Positions 1 through 9,261 of a stretch of DNA of 38,070 nt are shown here, piece after piece. The DNA lies in assembly GCA_026419775.2 (NCBI GenBank), contig JAOPGA020001356.1, positions 1 to 38,070 of the forward strand. The letters run 5' to 3'. A model generated the notes under the pieces. It was not told the DNA's origin and did not search any database. It was given only the letters and a program-made list of their open reading frames with translations. The stretch is from Acrasis kona. Taxonomy: Eukaryota; Heterolobosea; Eutetramitea; Acrasida; Acrasidae. Made by a program: the position numbers and the translations under genes. Within the stretch, counting starts at the first letter, position 1, and every line of letters starts with the position of its first letter.

Positions 1-1074
1 ATAGCCTTCTAGCATATCTTGTACACACAAATTGATAACATGCGGTAGACAACTCACTTTACTCTCCCTTCCTTTGAACTTGCACTCTTCCAACCAATTG
101 TTATCCAAGTCTACTTTTATATTTTCCTCGAGTGTGGCGCAAAAGGTTCCATTATTTCCTGCATTGTCTGTTGTTGCTGATAAAAGCTTGCTTTGTGCAT
201 CTAACTCCTTCAAACGGTCATTAACAATACCAGCAAAGTTCTCGCCGGAATGCTCCCCTTCGATTTCACTAAAGTCTATGACTTCCTCCCTCAGTTCAAA
301 ATCAGGTGTAACCCATCTACCTATTGTGGCTAGAATGGGTTGTTGAGCTTCGCTTGTCCATCCATCAACTGCGATACTCATTGATGAGCACGTGTCGTGA
401 ATCTCCTTCTTCAACTTCTTCTCATGTTCTTCGTATTTTGTTGATATTCTCTTTTGTAAGGTATCATTTTTAAATAGCTTCATGTCCGGCGTGTGAAGTG
501 ATAGCATTTTTAAGAAGCTTTCAGAGTTGACGATAGTGAATGACATAGCGTCATCAATGACCCAATCAACAAACGCTTGTTGAAAGCGCTTTTCTTGTTC
601 TTCAAAAGATAGCGACGTGTTCACTTTTGAGACATTATTTGTTGGGGGAAAAAAATTATGCTTTTCAAAATGTTGGAGTTGTTTTGTGCCACATTTAGTG
701 GGGAATGGTAACACTTCCATGCAGTGTTTGCATTTTGTTGAAACAATAACACTATCAACTATAACATTATCAGTGCAATGTTCCCACCACCAAGCAGTAA
801 GTTTCTTCATCTTGCGCTTCTTCTTTAGAGGCTCCACTATTGGATCAGATGTGCAATCCTCAACATTTGGCGAATTAGACATGCCAGGAATAGTAGTCTG
901 ACTAGCAGTATCCGTATTTGCGTCTCCCATGCCTTGAGATTCTTCAATTGCAATACCATCTGGTTGAGATGTGTCTGTCCAAGATGCAAAATCTGTGGTA
1001 TCATTGGTTGCCCTGGGACGTACTCTTTGTGAAGCCTGTGTTTGAAATCTTTGAGGTCTGCTTCTTACGTTCAT
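1..1074 (-). CDS. hAT-family transposase, N-terminal part (runs off the left edge)
   Basis: Reading the minus strand from the ATG at 1072-1074 gives an uninterrupted frame of about 358 codons to the window edge, so the C-terminal dimerisation region is missing. In order it has a polar N-terminus, a basic stretch (KKKRKMKK), a BED-type zinc finger with the pattern W-x-C, then CKHC and H-x-x-x-H, and the start of the RNase H-like transposase core. The core is marked by SIAVDGWTS (first catalytic Asp) and TTDNAGNN (second Asp), both typical of hAT transposases. It would cut and paste its own element. No break is visible in this part, so it may be intact. The family is clear; I cannot name the subfamily. 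Confidence 0.85.
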   Translation of the reverse strand, partial: MNVRSRPQRFQTQASQRVRPRATNDTTDFASWTDTSQPDGIAIEESQGMGDANTDTASQTTIPGMSNSPNVEDCTSDPIVEPLKKKRKMKKLTAWWWEHCTDNVIVDSVIVSTKCKHCMEVLPFPTKCGTKQLQHFEKHNFFPPTNNVSKVNTSLSFEEQEKRFQQAFVDWVIDDAMSFTIVNSESFLKMLSLHTPDMKLFKNDTLQKRISTKYEEHEKKLKKEIHDTCSSMSIAVDGWTSEAQQPILATIGRWVTPDFELREEVIDFSEIEGEHSGENFAGIVNDRLKELDAQSKLLSATTDNAGNNGTFCATLEENIKVDLDNNWLEECKFKGRESKVSCLPHVINLCVQDMLEGY

Positions 1075-1409
1075 TTGATTCCAGAAATTTCTGTATTATT
1101 CGACGAACAATCGTGTTTTATTCGGTTGACATGTATTATCCGAACAATTTCGGAGTTCCAAAATAAAAATACGAATACGAATACGAACACAAAAAGGATA
1201 CGAATATTCGCATAACTTTATTCGTATCGAAGCCCTATCTTAACTGAAGTGAATTGTTTCCCACCAGTACGCAGTGTTGGGTATCTCTTTTCGATACTAT
1301 ACTACTGTGTGATATCACTACAGACAATGAAGGTTGACACAACTTCGTTCCCCATTATAACATATGGTATTTTCCGTCACTTGCGAAAATATCTCTTACG
1401 TACACAAAA
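1075..1409. other. Upstream region of the hAT gene with short TACGAA-type repeats
   Basis: No gene is seen. Around 1166-1231 the hexamer tacgaa recurs in direct orientation (aatacgaatacgaatacgaa), followed by inverted forms (ttcgca, ttcgta). Its place just upstream of the transposase start fits subterminal repeats that a hAT transposase might bind. The other element end lies outside the window, so terminal repeats cannot be checked. Confidence 0.35.
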
Positions 1410-2258
1410 ATGAGTGATAACCCATACACACATGAGTTTTTCTTATCTAAGCACGTTCCTAAGAACAAAAAGGATGAGGAAGCTGAAATTTAAGCACCAT
1501 TTTCAAGGACATATGACGCAAAGTTTTTGTCAGATGATAGGATTGTCGCTCCCGTTAATGCCGATCAACATGAGGGTGTTTATTCTGAGACCTTGTGCTC
1601 CGTTGAACAATATGAACCACTTGACATTTTCGGTATTATCTCTGTTGGTGATGCTTTGAGTACGCTCGATAATGATGGGTCTGAGATAATTTCTACTTCA
1701 AATTATGTATCGGAAATTCCAACTTGGGAGCAATTTATTGCTCAGGAAACTGTAATAATAATGTTTCCTCCGAAACCATCAGTTCAACAGCAACAACCAA
1801 AATCTGTAAATAGCAGCGCTTAAAGAACATCAAACAAGAGGGTGAGAGTACAACCCAATATGGATTCAATGATGTCTTCATTTTCCTTGGATGAATCGGA
1901 AGTTCCCCAACAAAAGAAGACAACAAGAAAATAAAACCGTTCATCCTTGAAGATGATCAAATAAAACAACATACAATATTAATCATAGCAATGCGTTGTT
2001 CATCAGTTGTTGGTGTGTATTAAAAAAACAACTATTTTTATTCCAGCAGTCATCTTGTCTTTGTTCGTACTGCTCCTGATTATCAAACTCAATATTCAGA
2101 TCGATAAATTGGAACAAGAACAATCCCAAGCCCTCCTTGAGTTCAGAACAATGATCAATTCACTCCAATCTCAAATATACTTTGGAACAATCTTCCTCTT
2201 CATAATCCGACATCAAACTCATGAACAAGAATCTATAAAAAAAGATTTCCTGTTGTGA
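1410..2258 (+). pseudogene. Unrecognised gene, split by in-frame TAA/TAG codons or by unusually long introns
   Basis: From ATG 1410 one frame runs 282 codons to a TGA at 2256. It is crossed by TAA at 1491, 1821, 1932, 1962 and 1980 and by TAG at 1986. Both sides look coding. Codons after 1491 give a soluble acidic segment ending in a PPKPSVQQQQPKS stretch. Codons after 2007 give a hydrophobic segment (IFIPAVILSLFVLLLII) and a short helix rich in Gln and Glu. A standard-code model is possible with introns of about 81 nt (1414-1494, donor GTGATA) and 183 nt (1806-1988, donor GTAAAT, acceptor ATAG), both longer than most introns here. Otherwise it is a pseudogene. I do not recognise the product; a single-pass membrane protein is the most I can say. 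Confidence 0.35.
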
Positions 2259-2709
2259 CTGTAATCCAGTAAATCAACAACTTTAAACATGCACAACAAA
2301 TACGATGATACAACAAGGATTATATGTTTTTTCACCAGAAAGAGAGGGTCAGAAAGAGTTGAGTTGGAGGGAATGTTTGACAGTTGAAACATCGTGACTC
2401 TCTGCTAGCCTAGTTCATCGGACTAACTGGGAAAATCAGTTCATTCACAACGGCTGCCTGTGCATGGTGCGCTTGTACTTCTTACAATCGCAGATAATGC
2501 ACACGAATTATCGCAGTTTGCACATGATTATAGAAAGGATTTTGTTGTTTATCCGTGCTGTAATGCTGTAACGGGATGGAAATTAAAATTAATAAATTTT
2601 GTCTTAATTAGGCTAATCGTCAAATGTCCATCGCTTTTCTACAAAACTGGAAAAGTCCTAAGTCTATTTTCAATTTTCTGAAATCAATCTGAAGTACTCA
2701 ATCGAAAAC
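2259..2709. other. Intergenic, no gene seen
   Basis: AT-rich sequence with only short, composition-driven open frames. It presumably contains the 5' region of the gene that starts at 2710. I see no clear promoter element or RNA gene. Confidence 0.5.
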
Positions 2710-3873
2710 ATGAGCATGTCTTCTAACACGTACACCGAAAGTATGATTGGACTGCTTGAGTATATGAACCAGATATCCGATAAAACAGATTCTGCTGCCA
2801 CAACTTCTTCATCTACTCAAGCTCAGGCACAGAAAGCAAGACCTAAGAAATATAAAACCCAAGCACAAAAAAATGTAACACCACAAGAACACCAACCCCA
2901 AACGCAGAACAACATGAGACATGAGCAAATGAATGACATTTTGAGTAACTTTATATCAACTGACAAGAGCGTATATCAAAATGTTCAACAGGACCAACAA
3001 GTACAAAAACAGCAACCCATCATAATACAGACTAACGGCATGGACATGTCGCAGTTCAGTGAAGAGCAAATAAAGGTTATACAGAACGCGCTAATGATGC
3101 AGGGCGTCAATTCATCCTCTCCTCTCATAATCCTAAACGTTGGCCAAGCCGCGCAGCAGCAGCAGCAACAGCAACACTCCCCATTCACTCCCACACAGGA
3201 TACACAAAGGCAACAGACAATAGAATCACTTTCAAAGCTAAACCTGGAATCCGACAACAAAAGAAGAAGAGATGATGAATTCGGCATCACTCCAATAGAC
3301 ACAAAGAGAACAAAAATTAGCGAAAACCTCATGTTAAGAAGAGGAAGCGTACCCATTGACATGATTAGTATGCAGACACCCGACTTTCTCTCACCAGGTT
3401 TCGGTCATGATTCAAGTTTCTACGCACAAACATCAGATCTTTTTAGTCCCATCAAAACATCAGCAATGTATTCAAAAAATGAAGATGAAGATTTTATCAA
3501 ACAGTTCATGAGCGACGCACCAAACACACCACACTTTATGACCACACCCATGCTAGATCAATACAGTTTTGGAGCACCAGGGGCTGATTCGCTCATAACA
3601 GTCACGCCGTCTTCGATAGTAGACGAGGGGACCTCAAAACATCACAACCGGTCAGGAGATGGAATGCTTGATGTGCCGAACATTTCTTCAAAGAGAAGGG
3701 CCAGCACTGGGAGTATAGGATATGGAAACAACTCTTTAATCGCGTCACCAAATAGTGATGCTGAGGGTTTGTCTGTCAAAACAAATAATCTTCCTACCGA
3801 ACGGAAGAAGAGAAGGAGCCAAAGGAAGGAACCTGAAGATGTATACATGTCTAAATTTTCACTACGTTCATAG
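2710..3873 (+). CDS. Gln/Ser-rich nuclear-type protein of unknown family
   Basis: This 387-residue frame starts with MSMSS. It is rich in Gln, Ser, Thr and Pro, with a polyGln run (QAAQQQQQQQ) near residue 150 and several TP/SP dipeptides. Basic clusters that look like nuclear localisation signals sit near residue 185 (NKRRRDDE) and at the C-terminus (ERKKRRSQRKEPED). No folded DNA-binding domain is evident. The composition is typical of a transcriptional regulator or chromatin-associated factor, which is inference only. A donor-like GTATAC follows the last Asp codon, and a 33-nt intron ending in ATAG would lead straight into a TAA. The C-terminus could therefore be KEPED or run a few residues further. 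Confidence 0.65.
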   Translation: MSMSSNTYTESMIGLLEYMNQISDKTDSAATTSSSTQAQAQKARPKKYKTQAQKNVTPQEHQPQTQNNMRHEQMNDILSNFISTDKSVYQNVQQDQQVQKQQPIIIQTNGMDMSQFSEEQIKVIQNALMMQGVNSSSPLIILNVGQAAQQQQQQQHSPFTPTQDTQRQQTIESLSKLNLESDNKRRRDDEFGITPIDTKRTKISENLMLRRGSVPIDMISMQTPDFLSPGFGHDSSFYAQTSDLFSPIKTSAMYSKNEDEDFIKQFMSDAPNTPHFMTTPMLDQYSFGAPGADSLITVTPSSIVDEGTSKHHNRSGDGMLDVPNISSKRRASTGSIGYGNNSLIASPNSDAEGLSVKTNNLPTERKKRRSQRKEPEDVYMSKFSLRS

Positions 3874-3957
3874 TAAAAATATATTTACTTACATTTTTTT
3901 GTTATTGCTTGTTCATGTTGTTGAAGGTTTTCGTTACGATCGATAGGTTGTGTAAAA

Positions 3958-4887
3958 ATGAAGTTGGGGTTCTTGTTGTTTTTGTGGTTGATCAAAAATA
4001 GTTGTATTGTAGAAATTATACAAAGAAAGAAGGGCATATCAAACATTAACATGGCGATGTATTACGTTGTTGTGATTGTGATTATTTCTGGAATAAACTT
4101 CCTAGGATCTACAGGACCATACGTTCTTACAAAATTTGCCAAGGTTCCAAAATCTGAGCAAGGACGTGCAACCGGAGACATTTCTCTTTTTACAGAATGC
4201 GTAAAAATACCTTGCATTTGGATTTTGGGTTCTTTTTCGGACTCTATTAGAAGTCGGAAACCTATATTTTTGATTGGCTTCACCATCTCAGCCTTGGCAA
4301 TCTCCTTTATACCAATGACCACCAGCTTCTACACATTGTTAGCCACAAGAATGAGCTGTAGTGTAGGTTTAGCAGCTCTTCTTTCTGTTTATCTTGCGAC
4401 AATTGCTGACTACACCTCCATAAAGGACAGAGGAAAGGCAACAGGTCTTGTCGGTTTATGTTTAAATATTGCATCGCTTTTCAATTCATTTGTTCTTGTT
4501 AATATGCCCGTGTGGATTTCCGGTGATGGGAAAGGATATTTAACCACGACGCAAGCAGGTTATGTTAGTTTTACCATCATGTCCGTATATTTACTTTTAG
4601 TTGGCGTCTTGTCACTATTTTTGCTTCATGATGGAGAATTCGCTCGCAAGGAGAAGAAATTTAATAAAAATGAGATCGCTAAACCAAAGAGAAACATTAT
4701 AATCAGGACAATAACAATTTTTGTGGAAGCAATTACTGCAATGAAAGATCCTCTTGTTGCGTTAAGTTATTTGGCTGCTTTCGTCAGCCGTATGGACGCT
4801 AACGTATCCTCTTTCAACTCCCTCTGGTTGATTGGTGAGTTGGAAGAAGCTGGTATGTCATCATCTGCGGCTTTGAGTAAATATTAA
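3958..4887 (+). pseudogene. Major facilitator superfamily transporter, 3'-truncated copy
   Basis: A 309-residue frame with about seven hydrophobic helices carries the N-terminal half of an MFS transporter. The helix 1 region GINFLGSTGPYVLTKFA is followed by a sensor-like loop, GSFSDSIRSRKPIFLIG, which resembles the conserved loop after helix 2 (G-x-x-x-D-x-x-x-R-R/K). Full-length members have about 12 helices and 400-500 residues; this copy stops after SSSAALSKY and nothing MFS-like follows. The first residues (MKLGFLLFLWL) are not shared with the related copy at 27540-27953, so the 5' end is also replaced. An intron at the GTAAAT near 4877 leads only to another stop. I call it a truncated copy; the substrate is unknown. 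Confidence 0.65.
4014..4214 (+). repeat. 201-bp segment identical to the reverse complement of 27668-27868
   Basis: From aattatacaaag to aaaataccttg this MFS segment matches the minus strand at 27868-27668 over 201 bp, with no difference found by eye. Sequence outside both ends is unrelated. Confidence 0.9.
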
Positions 4888-5918
4888 TAATCTAGTTAGT
4901 AGCGGAATAAATCAGAAAAATAAGTAGTCTCCTAGTGGGAGACTGCTCAATTTAAAAGGTTTTCATGCGGTAGCGGCTGAAAAGGCTCAATAGTACCGTA
5001 TGCCGTCGGTATCAATCAAAACGTAATTGAAATCACTATACACTACTCACATTTTGAGACGAAAACTCTAACAAGCATCGTTCATCACCTCCTGTTAGTG
5101 CTCATGATTCATGATAAACAATATTGCCAAGACGGATAGATGCACGGAATTGACATATACTTAACGGGAAGAGTTACTGAGATTAAACGAAACAATTGGG
5201 AGCAACCAAGTTCAACTTTACACGAATTGAATTTAGGCCTAGGGTAGCTTTAAGAGGATATAATTGATTGACATTAGTGGGATCCATCTTATAGGGTCAT
5301 ATTAAATGTGGCAATGGCTTGACCTACTTCGGCAATGCTGACAAATTGCCCAAACGATGGAGTTGATGCATTGTACTGTCAATAAATACATAGTTTTTGA
5401 ATCAAGACTGTATAGGGTTTACTTATTTAATTTAAAAGCTTGATTTTTGTAATATTTATTTATTGTAAGCATCTATTTTTGTAAGTGATTTAAACGGTGC
5501 CTTGATCTATAAACTTTTGACAAACTTTATTCGAAGGCGGAGTACCGCTTTTAATACTCGCACTTAAACTTAAAGTACTTTCAAGCGGTAACCTTGTTAC
5601 AACACATCGATAGGAAGGTGTGTTAGTGTAACTTGGTTTGTTTTGTTCCAAGATTACGCGCATGTAAAGTCATGTTCAATGAATGGCCAACCCTTATATT
5701 GTAATATTCATCTTTATTACCTGTATTGTCACTTCTTGTACACTACGTGTAAAGAATTGTTCCAGCAACACACCTGTTATATGACATTGTCTGCAATGGT
5801 GACATTCCACATTCAAATATTCATCCTTAAATTGTTTCTTTGCTGCAGAACAATATAGTCATAACGATATCATCAGAAGTTTTTGTAATGTAAAGATCAC
5901 CTTTCATCTGTCAAACAA
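4888..5918. other. Gene-free stretch, includes a 10-bp hairpin at 4923-4947
   Basis: No convincing gene is seen over about 1 kb. A small frame at 5643-5858 is Cys/Tyr-rich and looks like chance. A perfect hairpin (agtagtctcc paired with ggagactgct, one G-U pair, 5-nt loop) follows the truncated MFS frame by about 35 bp. It could be the relic of a small element or a transcript end, but this is not established. Confidence 0.45.
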
Positions 5919-6554
5919 ATGTCAAAGTACCAAGGATTGAACAGGAGCCAATTGATGGATGAGTTGATGAAAAGAGGATATGTTGTTGATATGGGTGGGA
6001 CTGAAGAAGTTTTTATTAAGAAACTTGAGGACATAGACAACCAAAAAGAAGAGGATAACATGCCTGTCGATCAAGTTCATTTGGATACGACAGCAGCAAA
6101 ATTCAATCTAGAAGGTACAATTAGTACTCAAGAAAACGATAGGTATGCTAATATTCAGTACACTGAGACAGATACCTCAAGGCCAACCACAGCCTTATCT
6201 GGGGAATCAACCATAAGTAACATGACTGTTAAGCCAACAGGAATGGAAATGAAGAGGTTGCTTCTTGAAGCCCAAGCCAGAGTAGAGGAAGATCAGCCCC
6301 TCCTACAACAAAGTCAAACGTCAGTTGTGGCACGGCTTGAAGTTATTGTACGACAATACGTGGAATTGCAACAGCAGTCCGAAAATCGAATGGCCGAAGT
6401 TTTAAGGCAAAACGCGGAAGTTTTAAGGCAAAACGCGGAGATCATAAGACAGATTGACGAAGAGCAGAAAGAGAGAAAGAAAATTAATCTAGCTCTTAGG
6501 AATGTTTTGGATAACTTGTCAGGACCACCAAAGAAGAAATGCACCATTCAATAA
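5919..6554 (+). CDS. Coiled-coil protein with an N-terminal SAP-like helix pair, function unknown
   Basis: The frame starts at ATG and has 211 residues. The N-terminus (GLNRSQLMDELMKRGYVVDMGGTEEVFIKKL) has the spacing of a SAP motif: leucine-rich helix, turn with a Gly, second helix. SAP motifs bind AT-rich DNA, so DNA binding is a fair guess. Residues about 110-200 form a coiled coil that includes a tandem heptad repeat (AEVLRQN twice, from a 21-bp DNA duplication). The C-terminus PPKKKC could be a nuclear signal. It resembles accessory or ORF1-type proteins of mobile elements but could be a host gene. No close family is recognised. Confidence 0.6.
   Translation: MSKYQGLNRSQLMDELMKRGYVVDMGGTEEVFIKKLEDIDNQKEEDNMPVDQVHLDTTAAKFNLEGTISTQENDRYANIQYTETDTSRPTTALSGESTISNMTVKPTGMEMKRLLLEAQARVEEDQPLLQQSQTSVVARLEVIVRQYVELQQQSENRMAEVLRQNAEVLRQNAEIIRQIDEEQKERKKINLALRNVLDNLSGPPKKKCTIQ
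6396..6437 (+). repeat. Perfect 2 x 21-bp tandem repeat inside the coiled coil
   Basis: The unit starting gaagttttaagg occurs at 6396-6416 and again at 6417-6437 without a difference. It adds exactly one heptad to the predicted coiled coil and keeps the frame. Confidence 0.9.
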
Positions 6555-6768
6555 ACTAATTGTTTTTGTAATTAGACCTATATACAGATGGTTCAACACT
6601 CATTCCCCCATGTATCACAGCCAGACTATCAAAAGCAGTAAATCACAATCAAGACTTACATTAAAATTGTTTGAAGCGCGGTATCTGGGAAGAAGAGAAC
6701 AGACACATTCTCTGTATTATGGACAGTAGATACTTGTAAGCTGGATTATGGATGAATGTCAATAAATA

Positions 6769-7185
6769 ATGGAATGCAACATTACAATCGCAGTCAACCC
6801 AAAAATTATAGATCGCAACATGTCGGTAATGCATCAATTTCATGATGACGATCATCATCGACTCAATGATGAATTGTACGATTTATGCTTTTCGTTTCAA
6901 GGTAACATCGTATCGCAAATCAAAACATCAGTACCACTCAAACAACGACCCATCGTGCCGCCACCCACCAAAATGCCGATCCAACATTACATGCATGTCA
7001 GGTTGACCAAACACATTATCAACCAATACGATAGAGTAGGTACTTTTCTCGTACAGCTCATCATGCCCAACCTAATCAACGACATTTGTTTGTGTAGATC
7101 TCTATACCTTGGTCAGAGCGGAGATGTGATGGACATGTTTTGTGCAAGAGCATTTAACGATCAAAACTTTGAAGTACAAAAATAA
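6769..7185 (+). CDS. Hypothetical protein, 138 residues
   Basis: ATG-started frame, His- and Ile-rich, with no signal peptide or membrane segment. It contains HDDDHHR near residue 25 and a Pro-rich patch (QRPIVPPPTKMP) near residue 65, followed by a mixed alpha/beta-looking C-terminal half. I recognise no family. It lies on the opposite strand to the PARP gene and converges with it, with 242 bp between the stop codons. It could be part of a longer spliced gene, but I found no clear splice sites. Confidence 0.45.
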   Translation: MECNITIAVNPKIIDRNMSVMHQFHDDDHHRLNDELYDLCFSFQGNIVSQIKTSVPLKQRPIVPPPTKMPIQHYMHVRLTKHIINQYDRVGTFLVQLIMPNLINDICLCRSLYLGQSGDVMDMFCARAFNDQNFEVQK

Positions 7186-7427
7186 ACTAGATTACCCTTT
7201 GGGAAGTGTCCTGGTTTCTAAAATTTCTATTTTTTGGTATGGTCCACGAGAGGTATTATTATAATATCGAATCGTATGAAACAGTGTGTTACAATTACAT
7301 GGAGCAGAAAAATAAAAAAACAATTAAATATTAAGTTTTATGTTTATGTCCCTTACAGGCCTAAAAGACGACTTAAGTCCACTCCAACTTTATTTATCAA
7401 ACAAAAATCATCATCCCTGTCAAAAAA

Positions 7428-8657
7428 TTACCAGTACTCAGAGGAATATGTCAAACGATAACAAGGTAACACCTGAGCAGGATCAAATATAATGACTTCG
7501 CTACTTCCATCAGGCGCTACATGAGAGTCATATCCCTGTTTTTTATCGCACCCCAAATCATATTGACATCTATAAGCCTTACCAACCAACACCATACAAA
7601 GTAACATTGAAGTGTTTGATCTACTATACCCCATGCTCAAAGAAGGATTCTCAGAAAAGTAAAATCCACTTCCATAGAAACCTTTATCAGTCGAAGATCC
7701 AATCTTCGATCTCAAAAAACCAGTTTTGATGATGTTGTCCATGTTTTGGACGCTTGTGCCGTGAAAAAGTAGTAATGGCTTTACGCTCTCTAATAAAAAT
7801 CCATGTGTGTGGGCTAGCTCGATCCTCTTCTTCTCAAATGCTTTAAGGAGAACTGGATTCACAATGTATTCGACTTTGTTGAGCTGGTGGGCGAATGGGG
7901 ACAAGTTTTTAGAGTTGAACAATCGATGTAAAGTACTTTCTACGAATCGGAAATGAATTTGTTCCGCTTCATAGTCGAATTGATGGGAATTGGGAATGTC
8001 ATAAATCTTGAGGCCTTTTTTCTCCAAGATTTGTTCCTCTCCTTCGCAGAAGAACTTGAATGATGCTTCTTTTAATTTATCGTAACTTAACTTTTGCATC
8101 ACGTTCAATTCCTCCGAGTTGTTGTTGATTTGGTTTTCTTCATTCTTGAACTCGGCCATCTTTTTCTTGTACAACATGTCGACTTTTAATTCTTCGATTC
8201 GACTCATAATTTCTGTGTAGTTAGTTTCCAAGGCTTGTATATCGGGTTCAAGGTGTTTGAACAATTGAGCTGACTTCACTTCTATAACAGAGTCGAGAAA
8301 GTGGGTAGATTGTATGGGGCTGAATTGGTCGTGTACCTCGTAATGTGGCTTTTTTAAGAACATTTTGGTGATTAGTACATCGTTCTTGCATCTTACTAAA
8401 TCATCGGCGATTTGGGCTGGGGATACTTGTGGAAAATCATCGTTCAGTAGGTACACATCTTCTTGAGACTTTTTGTCTAGATTGGTATATTCTTTTTGTC
8501 TTTCTATTTTACTTTTATATATGGACAACAACTTTGATACGTTCGGTGTTGTTCTGGAGTCAATAGATTTTATAAATTTGTTAAGTTCGTCAATATCATT
8601 CTGTTCCAATTGAGCTGGTCGAGGAGGGGTAACGACTTTGGGGGTACTGAACCACAT
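7428..8657 (-). CDS. PARP-domain protein (ADP-ribosyltransferase)
   Basis: A single-exon frame of 409 residues starts at ATG 8657. Residues about 290-409 form a PARP catalytic domain. The NAD-binding HGTS motif gives His299, GSGFYFSE gives Tyr333, and SSEVIIFDPAQVLPCY gives Glu387. The complete H-Y-E triad is the pattern of members able to make ADP-ribose chains, although activity cannot be deduced from sequence alone. Residues about 20-230 are helical and charged, probably coiled coil, with no zinc finger, BRCT, WGR or ankyrin module in view. Its place among the PARP subfamilies is therefore unclear. It would transfer ADP-ribose from NAD+ to proteins or nucleic acid. The gene looks intact. 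Confidence 0.85.
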   Translation of the reverse strand: MWFSTPKVVTPPRPAQLEQNDIDELNKFIKSIDSRTTPNVSKLLSIYKSKIERQKEYTNLDKKSQEDVYLLNDDFPQVSPAQIADDLVRCKNDVLITKMFLKKPHYEVHDQFSPIQSTHFLDSVIEVKSAQLFKHLEPDIQALETNYTEIMSRIEELKVDMLYKKKMAEFKNEENQINNNSEELNVMQKLSYDKLKEASFKFFCEGEEQILEKKGLKIYDIPNSHQFDYEAEQIHFRFVESTLHRLFNSKNLSPFAHQLNKVEYIVNPVLLKAFEKKRIELAHTHGFLLESVKPLLLFHGTSVQNMDNIIKTGFLRSKIGSSTDKGFYGSGFYFSENPSLSMGYSRSNTSMLLCMVLVGKAYRCQYDLGCDKKQGYDSHVAPDGSSEVIIFDPAQVLPCYRLTYSSEYW

Positions 8658-9261
8658 GCTTTTTTTGAATTGAACTTCATAAGAACAACCCAGTAAGTTG
8701 ACCTACAGAAGAAAGTTCTTACACTGCAGTTCCAATTGAATTCTTTTACAAAAGATTCTTATTTTATTAAGTCAATGATTAAGTACCTATGTAGAGTAAT
8801 AAGGGTATTGAAATCAATTACTATCCTCATGACAATCTCTAATTCTTCCCTTAAAGTCCACATTCAAAACGAACGTAATCTCTCATGCAGCATTGCAGAT
8901 AAATCATCAGAATCATTGTAATCTATTTTGTTGGATTCGTCAACACACAGTCATTAACAGCGAAGCATTACGAAGACCTATCAAAGTATTTAAAAGATCA
9001 ACTAAAAAACGCTTCCACACCGCAAGAACTACGCGGTAACAAGTTTGTTGAAACTCGGTGGTGGAGAACTAGAGCCCTCTTTGGTATCTTCCCTGTGTAA
9101 AAAAGTCAATAAGAACATTGCCAAGGTCAGCACCTTCAGCGCAGACCATCAACACCGCGCCACAATGAACAAAAATTCGTAGAACATTTAATTCCAATCC
9201 AAAACCAACAAATGTTTTAAATGAAGAAAATGAAGTTTATAGTATTATACGGTCTTTTATT
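8658..9261. other. Spacer with one weak open fragment (8903-9100, plus strand)
   Basis: Mostly non-coding. From 8903 to the TAA at 9098-9100 one plus-strand frame stays open for 65 codons without an ATG and has protein-like composition (HYEDLSKYLKDQLKNAS, then GNKFVETRWWRTRALFG). The NKFVETRW part is vaguely like a transposase core segment, but it is too short to assign. I treat it as a possible gene or transposon remnant. Confidence 0.3.

Noticed and set aside
2985-3362. Cys-rich minus-strand ORF opposite the Gln-rich gene
   Set aside because: It is the antisense of CAG/CAA codons. The Cys runs arise from polyGln DNA.
5643-5858. 71-residue Cys/Tyr-rich ORF
   Set aside because: Low-complexity composition and no splice or domain support.
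8736-8921. 61-residue plus-strand ORF in the PARP upstream region
   Set aside because: Starts at TTG, has biased composition and no homologous feature. Probably chance.
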